This document shows positions 25,381 through 33,219 of a stretch of 64,000 nt of DNA, in pieces; the first letter of the stretch is position 1; the number at the start of each line of letters is the position of its first letter. The position numbers and the translations under genes were made by a program. Source of the stretch: JAGAJR01 sp048463395 (GTDB lineage: Bacteria; Pseudomonadota; Alphaproteobacteria; RF32; CAG-239); NCBI GenBank assembly GCA_048463395.1, contig DBFWPL010000002.1:25532-89531 (forward strand). The letters run 5' to 3'. Under the pieces are notes generated by a model. That model made no database searches. It was given only the letters and a program-made list of their open reading frames with translations, and was not told the origin of the DNA.

Positions 25381-26397
25381 ATGAAGTCAATTTTGGTTAC
25401 CGGGGGAGCCGGTTTTATCGGGGCAAATTTTGTGCCTTATTTTGCAAAAAAGTATCCTGAATATAAAGTTATCAATTTGGATAAACTGACGTATGCCGGA
25501 AATCTTGATAATCTGAAAGATTGCGACGGGCAGGATAATTATTGTTTTGTTCAAGGCGATATTTGTGATGCCGCTTTAATCGAAAAACTTTTTAATGAGC
25601 ATGATATTCGCGGAGTGGTTCATTTTGCGGCGGAAAGTCATGTTGATAATTCGATTACGGGGCCGAGAGCGTTTGTTGAAACGAATCTACTCGGAACGTT
25701 TACGCTTTTGGATGCGGCTCGTAAATATTGGATGAAGGCTCCGTATGAATATAAAGAAGGTTATGAGAATTGCCGTTTTCATCATATTTCCACCGATGAG
25801 GTTTACGGGGCTTTGGGTGAAACGGGTTTCTTTACGGAAACAACCCCTTATGACCCGAGTTCTCCTTATTCGGCTTCCAAGGCCGGTTCGGATATGTTGG
25901 TGAGAGCATATCACCGGACATACGGGATGAATGTTACGGTTTCCAACTGTTCTAACAATTACGGGCCGAAGCAACATCCGGAAAAGTTGATTCCGAAAAT
26001 TATTTCCAATGCTTTGAGCGGTAAGAACATTCCGATTTACGGCGATGGTAAAAATGTTCGCGATTGGCTGTATGTTCTTGACCACTGCAAGGCTATCGAC
26101 TTGATTTTTCATAAAGGAAAAAGCGGGGAGACATATAACATCGGCGGACATAACGAAAAGAACAATCTGGAGATTGTCGATGCGATTTGCTCCATTCTGG
26201 ATGAGAAAATGCCGGCTGCGGACGGGAAATCTTACAAAGATTTGATTGTTTTTGTGAAAGACCGTCCGGGGCATGATCGGCGTTATGCGATTGATGCAGA
26301 AAAGCTGACGACACGGTTGGGGTGGAAAGCGGATGAGAATTTTGCTTCCGGTATTGTTAAGACTGTGGATTGGTATTTGCAAAATATGAAGAAATAA
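25381..26397 (+). CDS. rfbB: dTDP-glucose 4,6-dehydratase
   Basis: Second step of dTDP-L-rhamnose synthesis. 338 aa with 'VTGGAGFIGANFV', 'NLDKLTYAGNLDNL', 'FAAESHVDNSI', 'STDEVYG', 'SPYSASKAGSDMLVRAY' and 'RDWLYVLDHCKAI'. It begins one base after the rfbD stop and ends the operon at a strong terminator. Confidence 0.96.
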   Translation: MKSILVTGGAGFIGANFVPYFAKKYPEYKVINLDKLTYAGNLDNLKDCDGQDNYCFVQGDICDAALIEKLFNEHDIRGVVHFAAESHVDNSITGPRAFVETNLLGTFTLLDAARKYWMKAPYEYKEGYENCRFHHISTDEVYGALGETGFFTETTPYDPSSPYSASKAGSDMLVRAYHRTYGMNVTVSNCSNNYGPKQHPEKLIPKIISNALSGKNIPIYGDGKNVRDWLYVLDHCKAIDLIFHKGKSGETYNIGGHNEKNNLEIVDAICSILDEKMPAADGKSYKDLIVFVKDRPGHDRRYAIDAEKLTTRLGWKADENFASGIVKTVDWYLQNMKK

Positions 26398-26399
26398 CC

Positions 26400-26428
26400 A
26401 AAAAGCCTCTCTTCCGAGAGGCTTTTTG
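26400..26428. terminator. Terminator between rfbB and HTH gene
   Basis: AAAAAGCCTCTC/GAGAGGCTTTTT hairpin with a 4-nt loop, symmetric enough to stop transcription from both the rfb operon and the convergent small gene. Confidence 0.88.
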
Positions 26429-26429
26429 G

Positions 26430-26684
26430 TTAATCAATCAGTTCAATTTGAATTTTCTTTTTGAAGAATTTGGTAAAACGGGTCAGATAGGCAAGGGCGA
26501 AAGTCGTACCGTTTTCAACCTCAATCCAGCGGTCGGACTGAAAGTCAAGAATGTCGCACAGTTCGGCAACGGAATAATTGTTATCGGTTCGGATTTGTTC
26601 AATTTGCCGACCAAGCAAAATGGTTGTTTCCGGATTGCGTTCGGCAAAGTTTGTGTTAAACGGACGGTTTTTTCTTTTACTCAT
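26430..26684 (-). CDS. Small helix-turn-helix protein (XRE-like)
   Basis: An 84-aa protein starting at ATG 26684, chosen because AAGGAG precedes it at 7 nt; the longer frame is not supported. The central part 'LLGRQIEQIRTDNNYSVAELCDILDFQSDRWIEVENGTTFALAYLTRFTKFF' fits the Cro/C1 helix-turn-helix pattern, where Q/S-x-x-x-W-x-E-x-E is the recognition helix region. The C-terminus 'KKKIQIELID' is a short beta-like tail. Possibly a DNA-binding regulator. It lies downstream of the terminator of the candidate RNA gene. Confidence 0.65.
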   Translation of the reverse strand: MSKRKNRPFNTNFAERNPETTILLGRQIEQIRTDNNYSVAELCDILDFQSDRWIEVENGTTFALAYLTRFTKFFKKKIQIELID

Positions 26685-26710
26685 TTTCAAACTCCTTAAT
26701 TTGTTTATAT

Positions 26711-26872
26711 AAAACAAAACCGCCTCAGAAATCCTAAGGCGGTGGAGCTCAAAAACTGTCATAGCACAGTCAGCCTTATTCGTCTGCAAAGCAGCTTATA
26801 TCGACTTACTCCACCTGCTGGTGGATTGCTACGAAGATGTTTTTGAGACACCGCAGTTCACCTCTGAACTGC
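26711..26872 (-). ncRNA. Candidate structured small RNA (~160 nt)
   Basis: No reading frame fits this stretch, yet it holds a complete transcription unit on the - strand. TTGCAA (26901-26906) and TATCAT (26879-26884) are 16 nt apart and place the start near 26872. The transcript would begin with the hairpin GCAGTTCA-GAGG-TGAACTGC (26853-26872), continue into a domain closed by 9 perfect base pairs (26839-26847 with 26748-26756) plus GGTG/CACC (26741-26744, 26849-26852), which encloses three small hairpins, and end at a GC-rich hairpin with TTTTGTTTT (26711-26742). I do not recognise the family. Length alone would allow 6S RNA, but the independent 5' hairpin argues against it. Confidence 0.55.
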
Positions 26873-26878
26873 AGAAGA

Positions 26879-26906
26879 ATGATAGCGGAAACAGGTTAAT
26901 TTGCAA
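26879..26906 (-). promoter_or_regulatory. Promoter of candidate small RNA
   Basis: On the - strand TTGCAA, a 16-nt spacer, and TATCAT. The predicted start about 7 nt downstream coincides with the first base of the 5' hairpin. Confidence 0.5.
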
Positions 26907-26910
26907 TTAA

Positions 26911-26938
26911 AAAAAAGCTCCTAAAAAAGGAGCTTTTC
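26911..26938 (-). terminator. Terminator of bipA
   Basis: AAAAGCTCCTT/AGGAGCTTTT hairpin followed by a T-run when read on the - strand, directly after the bipA stop. Confidence 0.85.
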
Positions 26939-26944
26939 GAAAAG

Positions 26945-28765
26945 TTAGATATTATCGCCCGGTTTGGCACGTTTTCTCAAAATCGGGTCGAGAATACGTT
27001 TTCTCAAACGAAGTGACTTTGGCGTAACTTCCAGAAGTTCGTCTTCCTGAATGTAAGATAAACCTTGTTCCAAAGTCAGCTTGCGAGGCGGAATCAGGTC
27101 AATAGCTTCATCTTTTCCGGCAGCACGGATGTTGGTGAGCTGTTTGGATTTTGTCGGGTTAACCTCTAAGTCGTTAGACTTGGTGTGTTCGCCGATAATC
27201 ATGCCGACATAAACCGGAGAGTTGGCGTCAATAAACATCGGACCGCGGTCTTGCAGTTTCCACAAAGAATAAGCAATGGCCGTTCCGGCTTCGGATGAAA
27301 TCAGTACACCGTTGCGACGGCTGTCGATTTCGCCTTTGTATGGTTCATAGGCTTTGAACAAACGGTTCATAACGCCGGTACCTCTGGTGTCGGTCAAGAA
27401 TTCGGAGTGGTAACCGATTAAGCCGCGGGAAGGAGCGTTGAAAATCAAACGGACTTTGTTGCCGATTTGAGAAGGAATCATCTCAATCAATTCAGCACGT
27501 TTCTGTCCCAATTTTTCAACAACGGTACCGGAAAATTCTTCGTCAACATCTATGACGACTTCTTCGATAGGTTCCAAAAGCTGTCCGTTTTCATCTTTTT
27601 TCATCAAAACTTTTGGACGGGAAATGGAAAGCTCAAAGCCTTCGCGACGCATGGTCTCAATCAATACGCCCAATTGCAGTTCGCCTCGTCCGGCAACTTC
27701 AAAGGAATCAGTGGTATCTGTGCGGGAGATTTTGAGGGCGATGTTGCCTTCGGCTTCTTTGCACAGTCTGTCCCAGATCATACGGGAGGTTACTTTGTCT
27801 CCTTCTCTTCCGGCCAGCGGAGAATCGTTGATGGAGAAGGTCATGGCCAATGTCGGAGGATCAATCGGTTGAGCATGGATGGAATCGTTTACTTCCAAGG
27901 CACAAATTGTGTCGGCAACCGTTCCTTTAACAACACCGGCCACAGCGATAATGTCGCCGGCATGAGCTTCTTCCAAAGCAACACGGTTTAAGCCCTGATA
28001 GGCTAAAATTTTGCTGATTCTGACTCTTTCAAGTTCTTTGTTTTCGCCATTCAAAACCTTAACCGTATCATTAACATGTAAGGTACCGGACTGTACTTTT
28101 CCGGTTAGCAGTCGGCCGATAAATTTATCGGCTTCCAATGTGGTGGCTAACATAGAGAAAGGTTCGTTCGGTTGGCAGTTTGGTTCCGGAACATAAGAGA
28201 GAATCAGCTCAAACAAAGGAGTTAAATCTTTTTTCTCATCACCCATTTCCTTAACAGCCCAGCCGTTGCGTCCGGAAGCATACAGTACAGGGAAGTCTAA
28301 CTGTTCGTCAGTGGCGTTCAGGCTGACGAACAAGTCAAAAATTTCGTTTAACACTTCATCAACGCGGGCGTCGGCTTTGTCAGCCTTATTAATAACAACA
28401 ATAGGTTTTAAGCCTACTTTAAGAGCTTTCCCCAACACAAATTTGGTTTGCGGCATAGGTCCTTCTGAGGAGTCAACCAACAAAACAACGCCGTCAACCA
28501 TGGACAAGATACGTTCTACTTCACCGCCAAAGTCAGCGTGTCCCGGTGTGTCTACAATATTAATATGTGTTCCGTTCCAATCTACGGAAGTGCATTTGGA
28601 AAGAATCGTAATTCCTCTTTCTCTTTCCAGATCATTACTGTCCATAACGCAGGTTTCTACTTTTTGATTTTCTCTGAAAGTGCCGCTTTGTTTTAACAAT
28701 CCATCCACCAATGTTGTTTTACCGTGGTCAACGTGGGCTATGATGGCAATATTTCTCATACTCAT
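26945..28765 (-). CDS. bipA: Ribosome-associated GTPase BipA/TypA
   Basis: Translational GTPase that binds the ribosome and supports 50S assembly and stress adaptation. 606 aa, full length. G1 'AHVDHGKTTLVDGLL', switch region 'MDSNDLERERGITILSK', G3 'DTPGHADFGGEV', G4 'NKADK' and G5 'YASGRNGWA' are all present, followed by the EF-G-like domains and the typical C-terminal 'RKLTLEQGLSYIQEDELLEVTPKSLRLRK'. AGGG stands 9 nt before the ATG. Monocistronic, with its own terminator. Confidence 0.95.
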   Translation of the reverse strand: MSMRNIAIIAHVDHGKTTLVDGLLKQSGTFRENQKVETCVMDSNDLERERGITILSKCTSVDWNGTHINIVDTPGHADFGGEVERILSMVDGVVLLVDSSEGPMPQTKFVLGKALKVGLKPIVVINKADKADARVDEVLNEIFDLFVSLNATDEQLDFPVLYASGRNGWAVKEMGDEKKDLTPLFELILSYVPEPNCQPNEPFSMLATTLEADKFIGRLLTGKVQSGTLHVNDTVKVLNGENKELERVRISKILAYQGLNRVALEEAHAGDIIAVAGVVKGTVADTICALEVNDSIHAQPIDPPTLAMTFSINDSPLAGREGDKVTSRMIWDRLCKEAEGNIALKISRTDTTDSFEVAGRGELQLGVLIETMRREGFELSISRPKVLMKKDENGQLLEPIEEVVIDVDEEFSGTVVEKLGQKRAELIEMIPSQIGNKVRLIFNAPSRGLIGYHSEFLTDTRGTGVMNRLFKAYEPYKGEIDSRRNGVLISSEAGTAIAYSLWKLQDRGPMFIDANSPVYVGMIIGEHTKSNDLEVNPTKSKQLTNIRAAGKDEAIDLIPPRKLTLEQGLSYIQEDELLEVTPKSLRLRKRILDPILRKRAKPGDNI

Positions 28766-29126
28766 TTGTTTATTCCCTAAATACTTGTCATGTCATGAGT
28801 TTGGTTCCTCGCGTACGCTTATCTGTACGCGTCGTCGCCGAACTCATTTCCAGCACAAGCATTTATGGAATAAATACCGTGCCGGACTAGAACTTGTCGT
28901 GTCATGAGTTTGGGTCCATTTTGTACGTGAGGAACCAAACTTATGCTTAACAGCCGTTTTATTGCAGGGTTTTTATTGTTTTCTTATCAGTTATTATCTG
29001 CAATTTAAAAATTCACCTTAACATACCAATTTGATTTTAAATTACAAGAAATAACTATATTTTTTTAATTTTTAGTTGATTTTGTCTAAAAAATGATTTA
29101 GATTAAGGAAAATAAATTATAAAACT
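28766..29126. repeat. Intergenic region with direct and inverted repeats
   Basis: About 360 bases without a gene between bipA and a membrane-protein pair. Two 26-bp direct repeats with two mismatches lie at 28783-28808 and 28892-28917 (both ACTTGTC-TGTCATGAGTTTGG cores). A 19-bp inverted repeat with one mismatch lies at 28798-28816 and 28923-28941, and an inner palindrome GCGTAC/GTACGC at 28811-28816 and 28825-28830. The remainder (28950-29126) is very AT-rich with no assigned promoter. The repeats could be a decayed miniature mobile element or a structured leader. Confidence 0.6.
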
Positions 29127-29507
29127 ATGTTGAAAATTCTGGAAATTATAGTGTTTGCCGCTCTTTGTCTGGGATGGGGAGTTTGTGCTTTTGGGTGTCT
29201 GGTTTGTATTATGCAGTTTTACATTCAGATAGTGGTTCAATGCCAATCTGTTCGTCGGAAAACTGACTGGGCTGTTGAGCTTATCCAGACGTTGTTTATG
29301 ATCGGAATTCTGATTTGCTCATTTTTTTTGGCAGTTTGGGATTGGAGTTTTATTTCATGGTCTCTGAGCCCTTGGGTAAAATGGCTGCTTGTTCTATTTG
29401 CACCACACTTATGGTGTATTTTTTGCGATGCCGTTATTTTAGCTTATCTTATTGACTGGAAAAAACTTTTCAAAGTAATCTTCACATTAAAACTAAAAGC
29501 TTTATGA
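29127..29507 (+). CDS. Small integral membrane protein, unknown function
   Basis: Not recognised. 126 aa with three or four membrane segments (about 2-33, 47-66, 72-110) and unusual Cys/Trp content, ending in a basic tail 'KLFKVIFTLKLKAL'. No Shine-Dalgarno sequence precedes ATG 29127; the closest AAGGAA is about 18 nt away. The stop overlaps the next start by 4 nt. Together with the next gene it forms a two-gene membrane operon of unknown purpose. Confidence 0.65.
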   Translation: MLKILEIIVFAALCLGWGVCAFGCLVCIMQFYIQIVVQCQSVRRKTDWAVELIQTLFMIGILICSFFLAVWDWSFISWSLSPWVKWLLVLFAPHLWCIFCDAVILAYLIDWKKLFKVIFTLKLKAL

Positions 29508-29920
29508 GTACACTTGTACAGGGGCAGGCAGCTCTTCTCATCGCCATGGCGGTGGTTTCGGCAGGTTATTTCTGCTGGACGTTGATCAGGTATCTTGTTC
29601 TTCGGAAGTCTTTTTTGACGCATGAAGAAATTATTCCTTCTAAGGAAGCCTCTTTCTGGATTCGAATGGTGTTTGCGGTTTTGGCAATAGCCTTTATCGC
29701 AGTCAATTGGTCCGATGAAGATTGGGGCGGGCGGATAATCTACTGCTTCTTTGCCATCGGTTTTTATGCCGAAGGAATTCATGTTATCCATGGATTGGTT
29801 ATTATCCTGTTAGGAATACTGAGAGGTGTGGTAAATATGTTTGTCAGTCTTTGTAAAGACTTTTTCCGTATTTACCGATTGATATGTAAGTTATTCGTTC
29901 ATAAGTGCGATAAAGAGTGA
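29504..29920 (+). CDS. Small integral membrane protein, unknown function
   Basis: Not recognised. 138 aa: membrane segments at about 8-33, 49-68, 74-98 and 99-117, then a basic, Cys-containing cytoplasmic-type tail. It starts within the preceding gene (ATGA overlap) so its translation is probably coupled. A hairpin terminator follows. Confidence 0.65.
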   Translation: MSTLVQGQAALLIAMAVVSAGYFCWTLIRYLVLRKSFLTHEEIIPSKEASFWIRMVFAVLAIAFIAVNWSDEDWGGRIIYCFFAIGFYAEGIHVIHGLVIILLGILRGVVNMFVSLCKDFFRIYRLICKLFVHKCDKE

Positions 29921-29930
29921 GTTCGCGGAG

Positions 29931-29970
29931 GAGTTTTGGTGAGGAATTCTTATCAAAACTCTTCTTTTTT
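29931..29970 (+). terminator. Terminator of the membrane-protein pair
   Basis: GAGTTTTG/CAAAACTC outer stem with an internal AT-rich palindrome, followed by TTCTTTTTT. Confidence 0.7.
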
Positions 29971-29976
29971 GACTTA

Positions 29977-30002
29977 AGAAGGCGGTCGGTTGACCGCCTT
30001 TA
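29977..30002. terminator. Terminator of PfkB kinase gene
   Basis: AAGGCGGTC/GACCGCCTT palindromic stem just after the kinase stop, read on the - strand. Confidence 0.7.
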
Positions 30003-30008
30003 ACATTA

Positions 30009-31028
30009 TTAAATGGTTTTTCCGTATTTTCTCAATTGGTTACGGACAAATCCTCTTAAAGAGACTTCCGGCCGGGCTCCGTAATGACTGATGATTTCAG
30101 CTGCGGCGATACTGCCGATCATCGCACAGGTTCCCAAGCTTCGGTCTGTCGTATAACCGAATAAGAAACCTGCCGCATATAAATCTCCGGCTCCTGTGGT
30201 GTCGACAACATCTTCAACTTTTTCTGCTTCAACAAAGATTTTAACCCTTCCGTTAACAACGACCGAACCCTGAATATTTCTGGTAATGGCGGCTATTTCT
30301 ACATCATGTTTAATTAAATCAAGTGTTTTATACAGGTCTTCTTCCTGAAACAAAGCTTTAATTTCGTCTTCATTGCAAAACAGAATATCTACATATTTTT
30401 TGATTAGTTTGATAAATTCCATCCGATGCCTTTCAACACAGAGTTTATCTGAAAGGGAAAAGGCGATTTTGCGATGGTGTTTTTGTGCCAGTTTGCAGGC
30501 TTTAAGCATGGCTCTTTGGGCACTGAAGTCATCCCACAGATAACCTTCAATGTAGATGATTTTCCCTGAACGAATGGTGTCTTCGTCAATATCTTTGGCT
30601 GAGAGTTTTTTTGCGGCTCCGAGGTAAGTAAACATGGAACGTTCGGCATCCGGTGTTACCAAAACAATGCTTCGTCCGGTCGATGGGCCCTGATTGAGCG
30701 GTTGGGTAAAGAAATCTACTCCGGAAGCTCCGATACTGCGTTTGAATTCTTGTCCGAGTTCGTCATCATGGACTTTTCCGATGAAGGCACAGGAGACTCC
30801 GAAAGAAGATAATCCGGCTACGGTATTTGCGGAAGAACCGCCGGAGACTTCTCTTTCCGGAATAATATCACTGTAGATTTTTCCGGCATCAGCGGCTTCA
30901 ACAAGGGTCATGGCTCCTTTCGCCAGTTTACGTTCCGAGATAAAGCCTTCCCCTACTTTTGCCAGTACGTCAACGATGGCGTTTCCTATTCCTACAACGT
31001 CATATACGGTTGAATCTTTATTTATCAT
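30009..31028 (-). CDS. PfkB-family carbohydrate/nucleoside kinase (adenosine kinase-like)
   Basis: ATP-dependent kinase of the ribokinase fold, 339 aa, cytoplasmic. 'VVGIGNAIVDVLA' opens the domain; 'SGGSSANTVAGLSSFG' and the catalytic anion-hole motif 'DTTGAGDLYAAGFLFG' (Asp base) are clear, as is 'FCNEDEIKALF'. The overall arrangement is that of alphaproteobacterial adenosine kinases; the substrate (adenosine or a sugar) is not certain. ATG 31028 is preferred over ATG 31034 because AAGG then lies 8 nt away. Confidence 0.85.
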   Translation of the reverse strand: MINKDSTVYDVVGIGNAIVDVLAKVGEGFISERKLAKGAMTLVEAADAGKIYSDIIPEREVSGGSSANTVAGLSSFGVSCAFIGKVHDDELGQEFKRSIGASGVDFFTQPLNQGPSTGRSIVLVTPDAERSMFTYLGAAKKLSAKDIDEDTIRSGKIIYIEGYLWDDFSAQRAMLKACKLAQKHHRKIAFSLSDKLCVERHRMEFIKLIKKYVDILFCNEDEIKALFQEEDLYKTLDLIKHDVEIAAITRNIQGSVVVNGRVKIFVEAEKVEDVVDTTGAGDLYAAGFLFGYTTDRSLGTCAMIGSIAAAEIISHYGARPEVSLRGFVRNQLRKYGKTI

Positions 31029-31098
31029 TTTCATTACCTTAAAATTTAAATTTCAAACTTGTTTCAGAAATAGTTTAATTTGTGCGATTTTGCAACAT

Positions 31099-31125
31099 AA
31101 AAAAGCCTCTCCGAAGAGAGGCTTA
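31099..31125 (-). terminator. Terminator of pyrF
   Basis: AAGCCTCTC/GAGAGGCTT stem with a CGAA-type loop and TTTTTT on the - strand. Confidence 0.88.
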
Positions 31126-31148
31126 ACGGAAAACGGGTTTCCGAATTA

Positions 31149-31985
31149 TCAGAGTTTGCTGTATTCTTCAAGCAGTTGAGCCATCTGTTGTTGAAGTTCA
31201 GCGGCTTTTTGAGCGGCGATTTGGGCAAAATCTTCTTTGTGAGAGGCATAGATAATGCCTCGGGAAGAGTTGACCAGAAGACCGCAGTTTTCAGTCATGC
31301 CGTACAGGGCAACATCAGCCAGGCTGCCGCCCTGAGCTCCGACGCCGGGAACGAGAAGGAAGTGTTTGGGGATAATTTGTCTTATCTCTTGAAGCATGCA
31401 AGCTTGCGTTGCTCCGACGACGAACATGGTGTTCTCTTGAGTTCCCCAGGCGGCAGCCGTTCGCAAAACATGGTGGAAAATCGGTTCATTCTGCTCATCT
31501 GTCAGGAATTGGAAGTCATGACTGCCCGGATTGGAGGTCAGGGCAAGGATGATGGTCCATTTTCCTTCGTGGTTGAGGAACGGTGAAACGCTGTCTTGTC
31601 CCATGTAGGGGGCGACGGTTACCGCGTCGGCATTGAGATTATCGAAGAAAGTGTGAGCATATCTTTCCGATGTGTTCCCTATGTCGCCGCGTTTGGCGTC
31701 AGCGATGATGAAGATGTCGGGATGTTTCTCCTTGATATATTCGATTGTCTGTCGCAGAACGTTCCAACCTTCCATGCCTTCACTTTCATAGAACGCGACA
31801 TTGGGTTTGTAAGCGACAGTGTAGGGAGCCGCAGCGTCGATGATGGCCTTGTTGAAGGTCAGCATTGCGTCTGCTCGATTCAGTTTCTGAAGATGAGCCG
31901 GGATTTTGTTGAAGTCCGTATCCAGTCCGACACACAAGAAAGATCGCTTCTTTGCAATCTGATTCACTAATTCTGAATAATTCAT
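31149..31985 (-). CDS. pyrF: Orotidine 5'-phosphate decarboxylase (PyrF, long type)
   Basis: Converts OMP to UMP, last step of de novo pyrimidine synthesis. 278 aa, longer than the ~230-aa enzyme usual in alphaproteobacteria. Motifs 'FLCVGLDTDF', 'YKPNVAFYE', catalytic 'IADAKRGDIGNTS', 'DAVTVAPYMGQDS' and 'LVPGVGAQGG' match the subgroup found in Bacteroidota and others. No Shine-Dalgarno sequence is present and C-ending codons are frequent, supporting acquisition by transfer. It is divergent from pyrE, which performs the preceding step. Confidence 0.93.
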   Translation of the reverse strand: MNYSELVNQIAKKRSFLCVGLDTDFNKIPAHLQKLNRADAMLTFNKAIIDAAAPYTVAYKPNVAFYESEGMEGWNVLRQTIEYIKEKHPDIFIIADAKRGDIGNTSERYAHTFFDNLNADAVTVAPYMGQDSVSPFLNHEGKWTIILALTSNPGSHDFQFLTDEQNEPIFHHVLRTAAAWGTQENTMFVVGATQACMLQEIRQIIPKHFLLVPGVGAQGGSLADVALYGMTENCGLLVNSSRGIIYASHKEDFAQIAAQKAAELQQQMAQLLEEYSKL

Positions 31986-32015
31986 ACGCAGAAAAATTTT
32001 AAGTTTGACATAATG

Positions 32016-32044
32016 TTTATAAAACGGGTGCAGTATATCGACAA
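32016..32044 (-). promoter_or_regulatory. Candidate pyrF promoter
   Basis: Read on the - strand: TTGTCG (32039-32044), 17-nt spacer, TATAAA (32016-32021), about 31 nt before the start codon. Confidence 0.55.
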
Positions 32045-32066
32045 AAAAATATTTTTCAAGCTTTTA

Positions 32067-32095
32067 TTGACAAAAAAAAGAGCCTGATGTATTTT
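32067..32095 (+). promoter_or_regulatory. Candidate pyrE promoter
   Basis: TTGACA (32067-32072), 17-nt spacer, TATTTT (32090-32095), 47 nt upstream of the pyrE ATG. It is arranged back-to-back with the pyrF promoter. Confidence 0.6.
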
Positions 32096-32142
32096 ATGGC
32101 AAGTTTTTTAGTTTTTGTGTATAATTTAATTTTCTAAGTATT

Positions 32143-32799
32143 ATGAAACAGATTGCAGATCAGCTGTTGGCTATCAATGCCGTGAAGCTTCAGCCAAACG
32201 AGCCTTTTACTTGGGCCTCAGGCTGGAAAAGTCCCATCTATTGCGATAATCGCAAAGCTCTTTCCGATCCTGACGTTCGTTTCCTTATCTCGGAGACTTT
32301 GACCCGTCTGGTAATCAGTAAGTTCAACGGGGCTGATTGTATCGTCGGAGTTGCCACCGGTGCAATTGCCTGGGGTGCCATCGTCGCTGATAATCTCGAC
32401 AAAGCATATGTTCGCTCCTCGGCAAAAGACCATGGCCTTCAAAACAAGATTGAAGGTGTGGTGAAACCCGGTGATAAGGTTGTCGTTGTCGAGGATCTCA
32501 TCTCTACCGGAGGTTCTTCTCTTGCGGCTGTTCAGGCTCTTAGAGATGCCGGTGCCGAAGTTCTCGGGATGGTGGCTATTTTCAGCTATCAGTTTCCAAA
32601 GGCACAAGAGGCTTTTATTGCTGCCGGATGTGATCTTTATGCTGCCAGTGGCTATACGGAATTGGTTGATGTGGCTGCCGCTCAGGGGTTGTTCGGCGAA
32701 ACAGAAAAAGAATTGCTTGCGGAATGGCGTAAATCACCGGATACCTGGGTAAATGATTTATCGCTTCTTAGTAAAAGAAAAGGGGACGCTTTCAAGTGA
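32143..32799 (+). CDS. pyrE: Orotate phosphoribosyltransferase
   Basis: Makes OMP from orotate and PRPP in the cytoplasm. 218 aa. 'AVKLQPNEPFTWASGWKSPIYCDNRKALSDPDVR' type N-terminus, 'IVGVATGAIAWGAIVADNL', 'RSSAKDHGLQNKIEG' and the PRPP motif 'VVVVEDLISTGGSSLAAV' are clear. The N-terminal signature is that of Bacteroidota PyrE. No ribosome binding site; C-ending codons are common, unlike htpG next door. The terminator hairpin overlaps the last codons. Confidence 0.94.
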   Translation: MKQIADQLLAINAVKLQPNEPFTWASGWKSPIYCDNRKALSDPDVRFLISETLTRLVISKFNGADCIVGVATGAIAWGAIVADNLDKAYVRSSAKDHGLQNKIEGVVKPGDKVVVVEDLISTGGSSLAAVQALRDAGAEVLGMVAIFSYQFPKAQEAFIAAGCDLYAASGYTELVDVAAAQGLFGETEKELLAEWRKSPDTWVNDLSLLSKRKGDAFK

Positions 32800-32815
32800 A
32801 AGCCTCCCCTTTTTT
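32781..32815 (+). terminator. Terminator of pyrE
   Basis: GGGGA-GCTTTCA/TGAAAGC-TCCCC stem with T6, overlapping the pyrE stop. Confidence 0.85.
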
Positions 32816-32832
32816 GTAATCTGAAAAAAGGA

Positions 32833-33075
32833 TTAATCGTTGGCGTTTGGCCATTCTTTTGCTTTTTCAGCATTGATTTCAATCCATTTTTCTTCGGCAT
32901 CGCTGTCAGAAGAAATAGCTTCCTGAGGGCATTCGGAAATGCAAACACCGCAGTCAATGCAAGTATCCGGATCAACAACCAGATAAGCATCGCCTTCATG
33001 GAAAGCGTCTACAGGGCAAACGTCTGCACAAGATTTACATTTAACGCAAAGGTCGCCATTAACAACAGAAACCAT
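32833..33075 (-). CDS. fdxA: Ferredoxin with two 4Fe-4S clusters (FdxA-like)
   Basis: Small cytoplasmic electron carrier, 80 aa. Cluster motif I is 'CVKCKSCADVCP' (C-x2-C-x2-C-x3-C-P) and motif II 'CIDCGVCISECP', with the FdxA-like linker 'VDAFHEGDAYLVVDPDT'. Classic FdxA has a Cys-rich insertion in motif I that gives a 3Fe cluster; here the regular spacing predicts two 4Fe-4S clusters. Acidic tail 'SSDSDAEEKWIEINAEKAKEW' is typical. Its partners are unknown. Confidence 0.88.
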   Translation of the reverse strand: MVSVVNGDLCVKCKSCADVCPVDAFHEGDAYLVVDPDTCIDCGVCISECPQEAISSDSDAEEKWIEINAEKAKEWPNAND

Positions 33076-33159
33076 ATTTTATCTCCCAATTGGTTAGTTA
33101 AATTTCAATCCCCAATCTAACGAGATTATTTATAAAATCAAGTATTTTGTTTTTAAATG

Positions 33160-33188
33160 TTGCGATTTGTGATTTTGCTTCCCATATA
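33160..33188 (+). promoter_or_regulatory. Candidate RpoH-type heat-shock promoter of htpG
   Basis: TTGCGA (33160-33165), 15-nt spacer, CCCATATA (33181-33188). The -10 closely matches the CCCATNTA pattern of sigma-32 promoters, and it lies 31 nt upstream of a heat-shock gene. Confidence 0.55.
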
Positions 33189-33219
33189 AGTAGTAATAAA
33201 AATTTATCAGGAGCGAAAA

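Noticed and set aside
26741..26872. Candidate RNA as a riboswitch or attenuator for the HTH gene
   Set aside because: A terminator with U-run separates it from the HTH gene, which has its own ribosome site, and no known aptamer motif is visible, so an independent RNA is the simpler reading.
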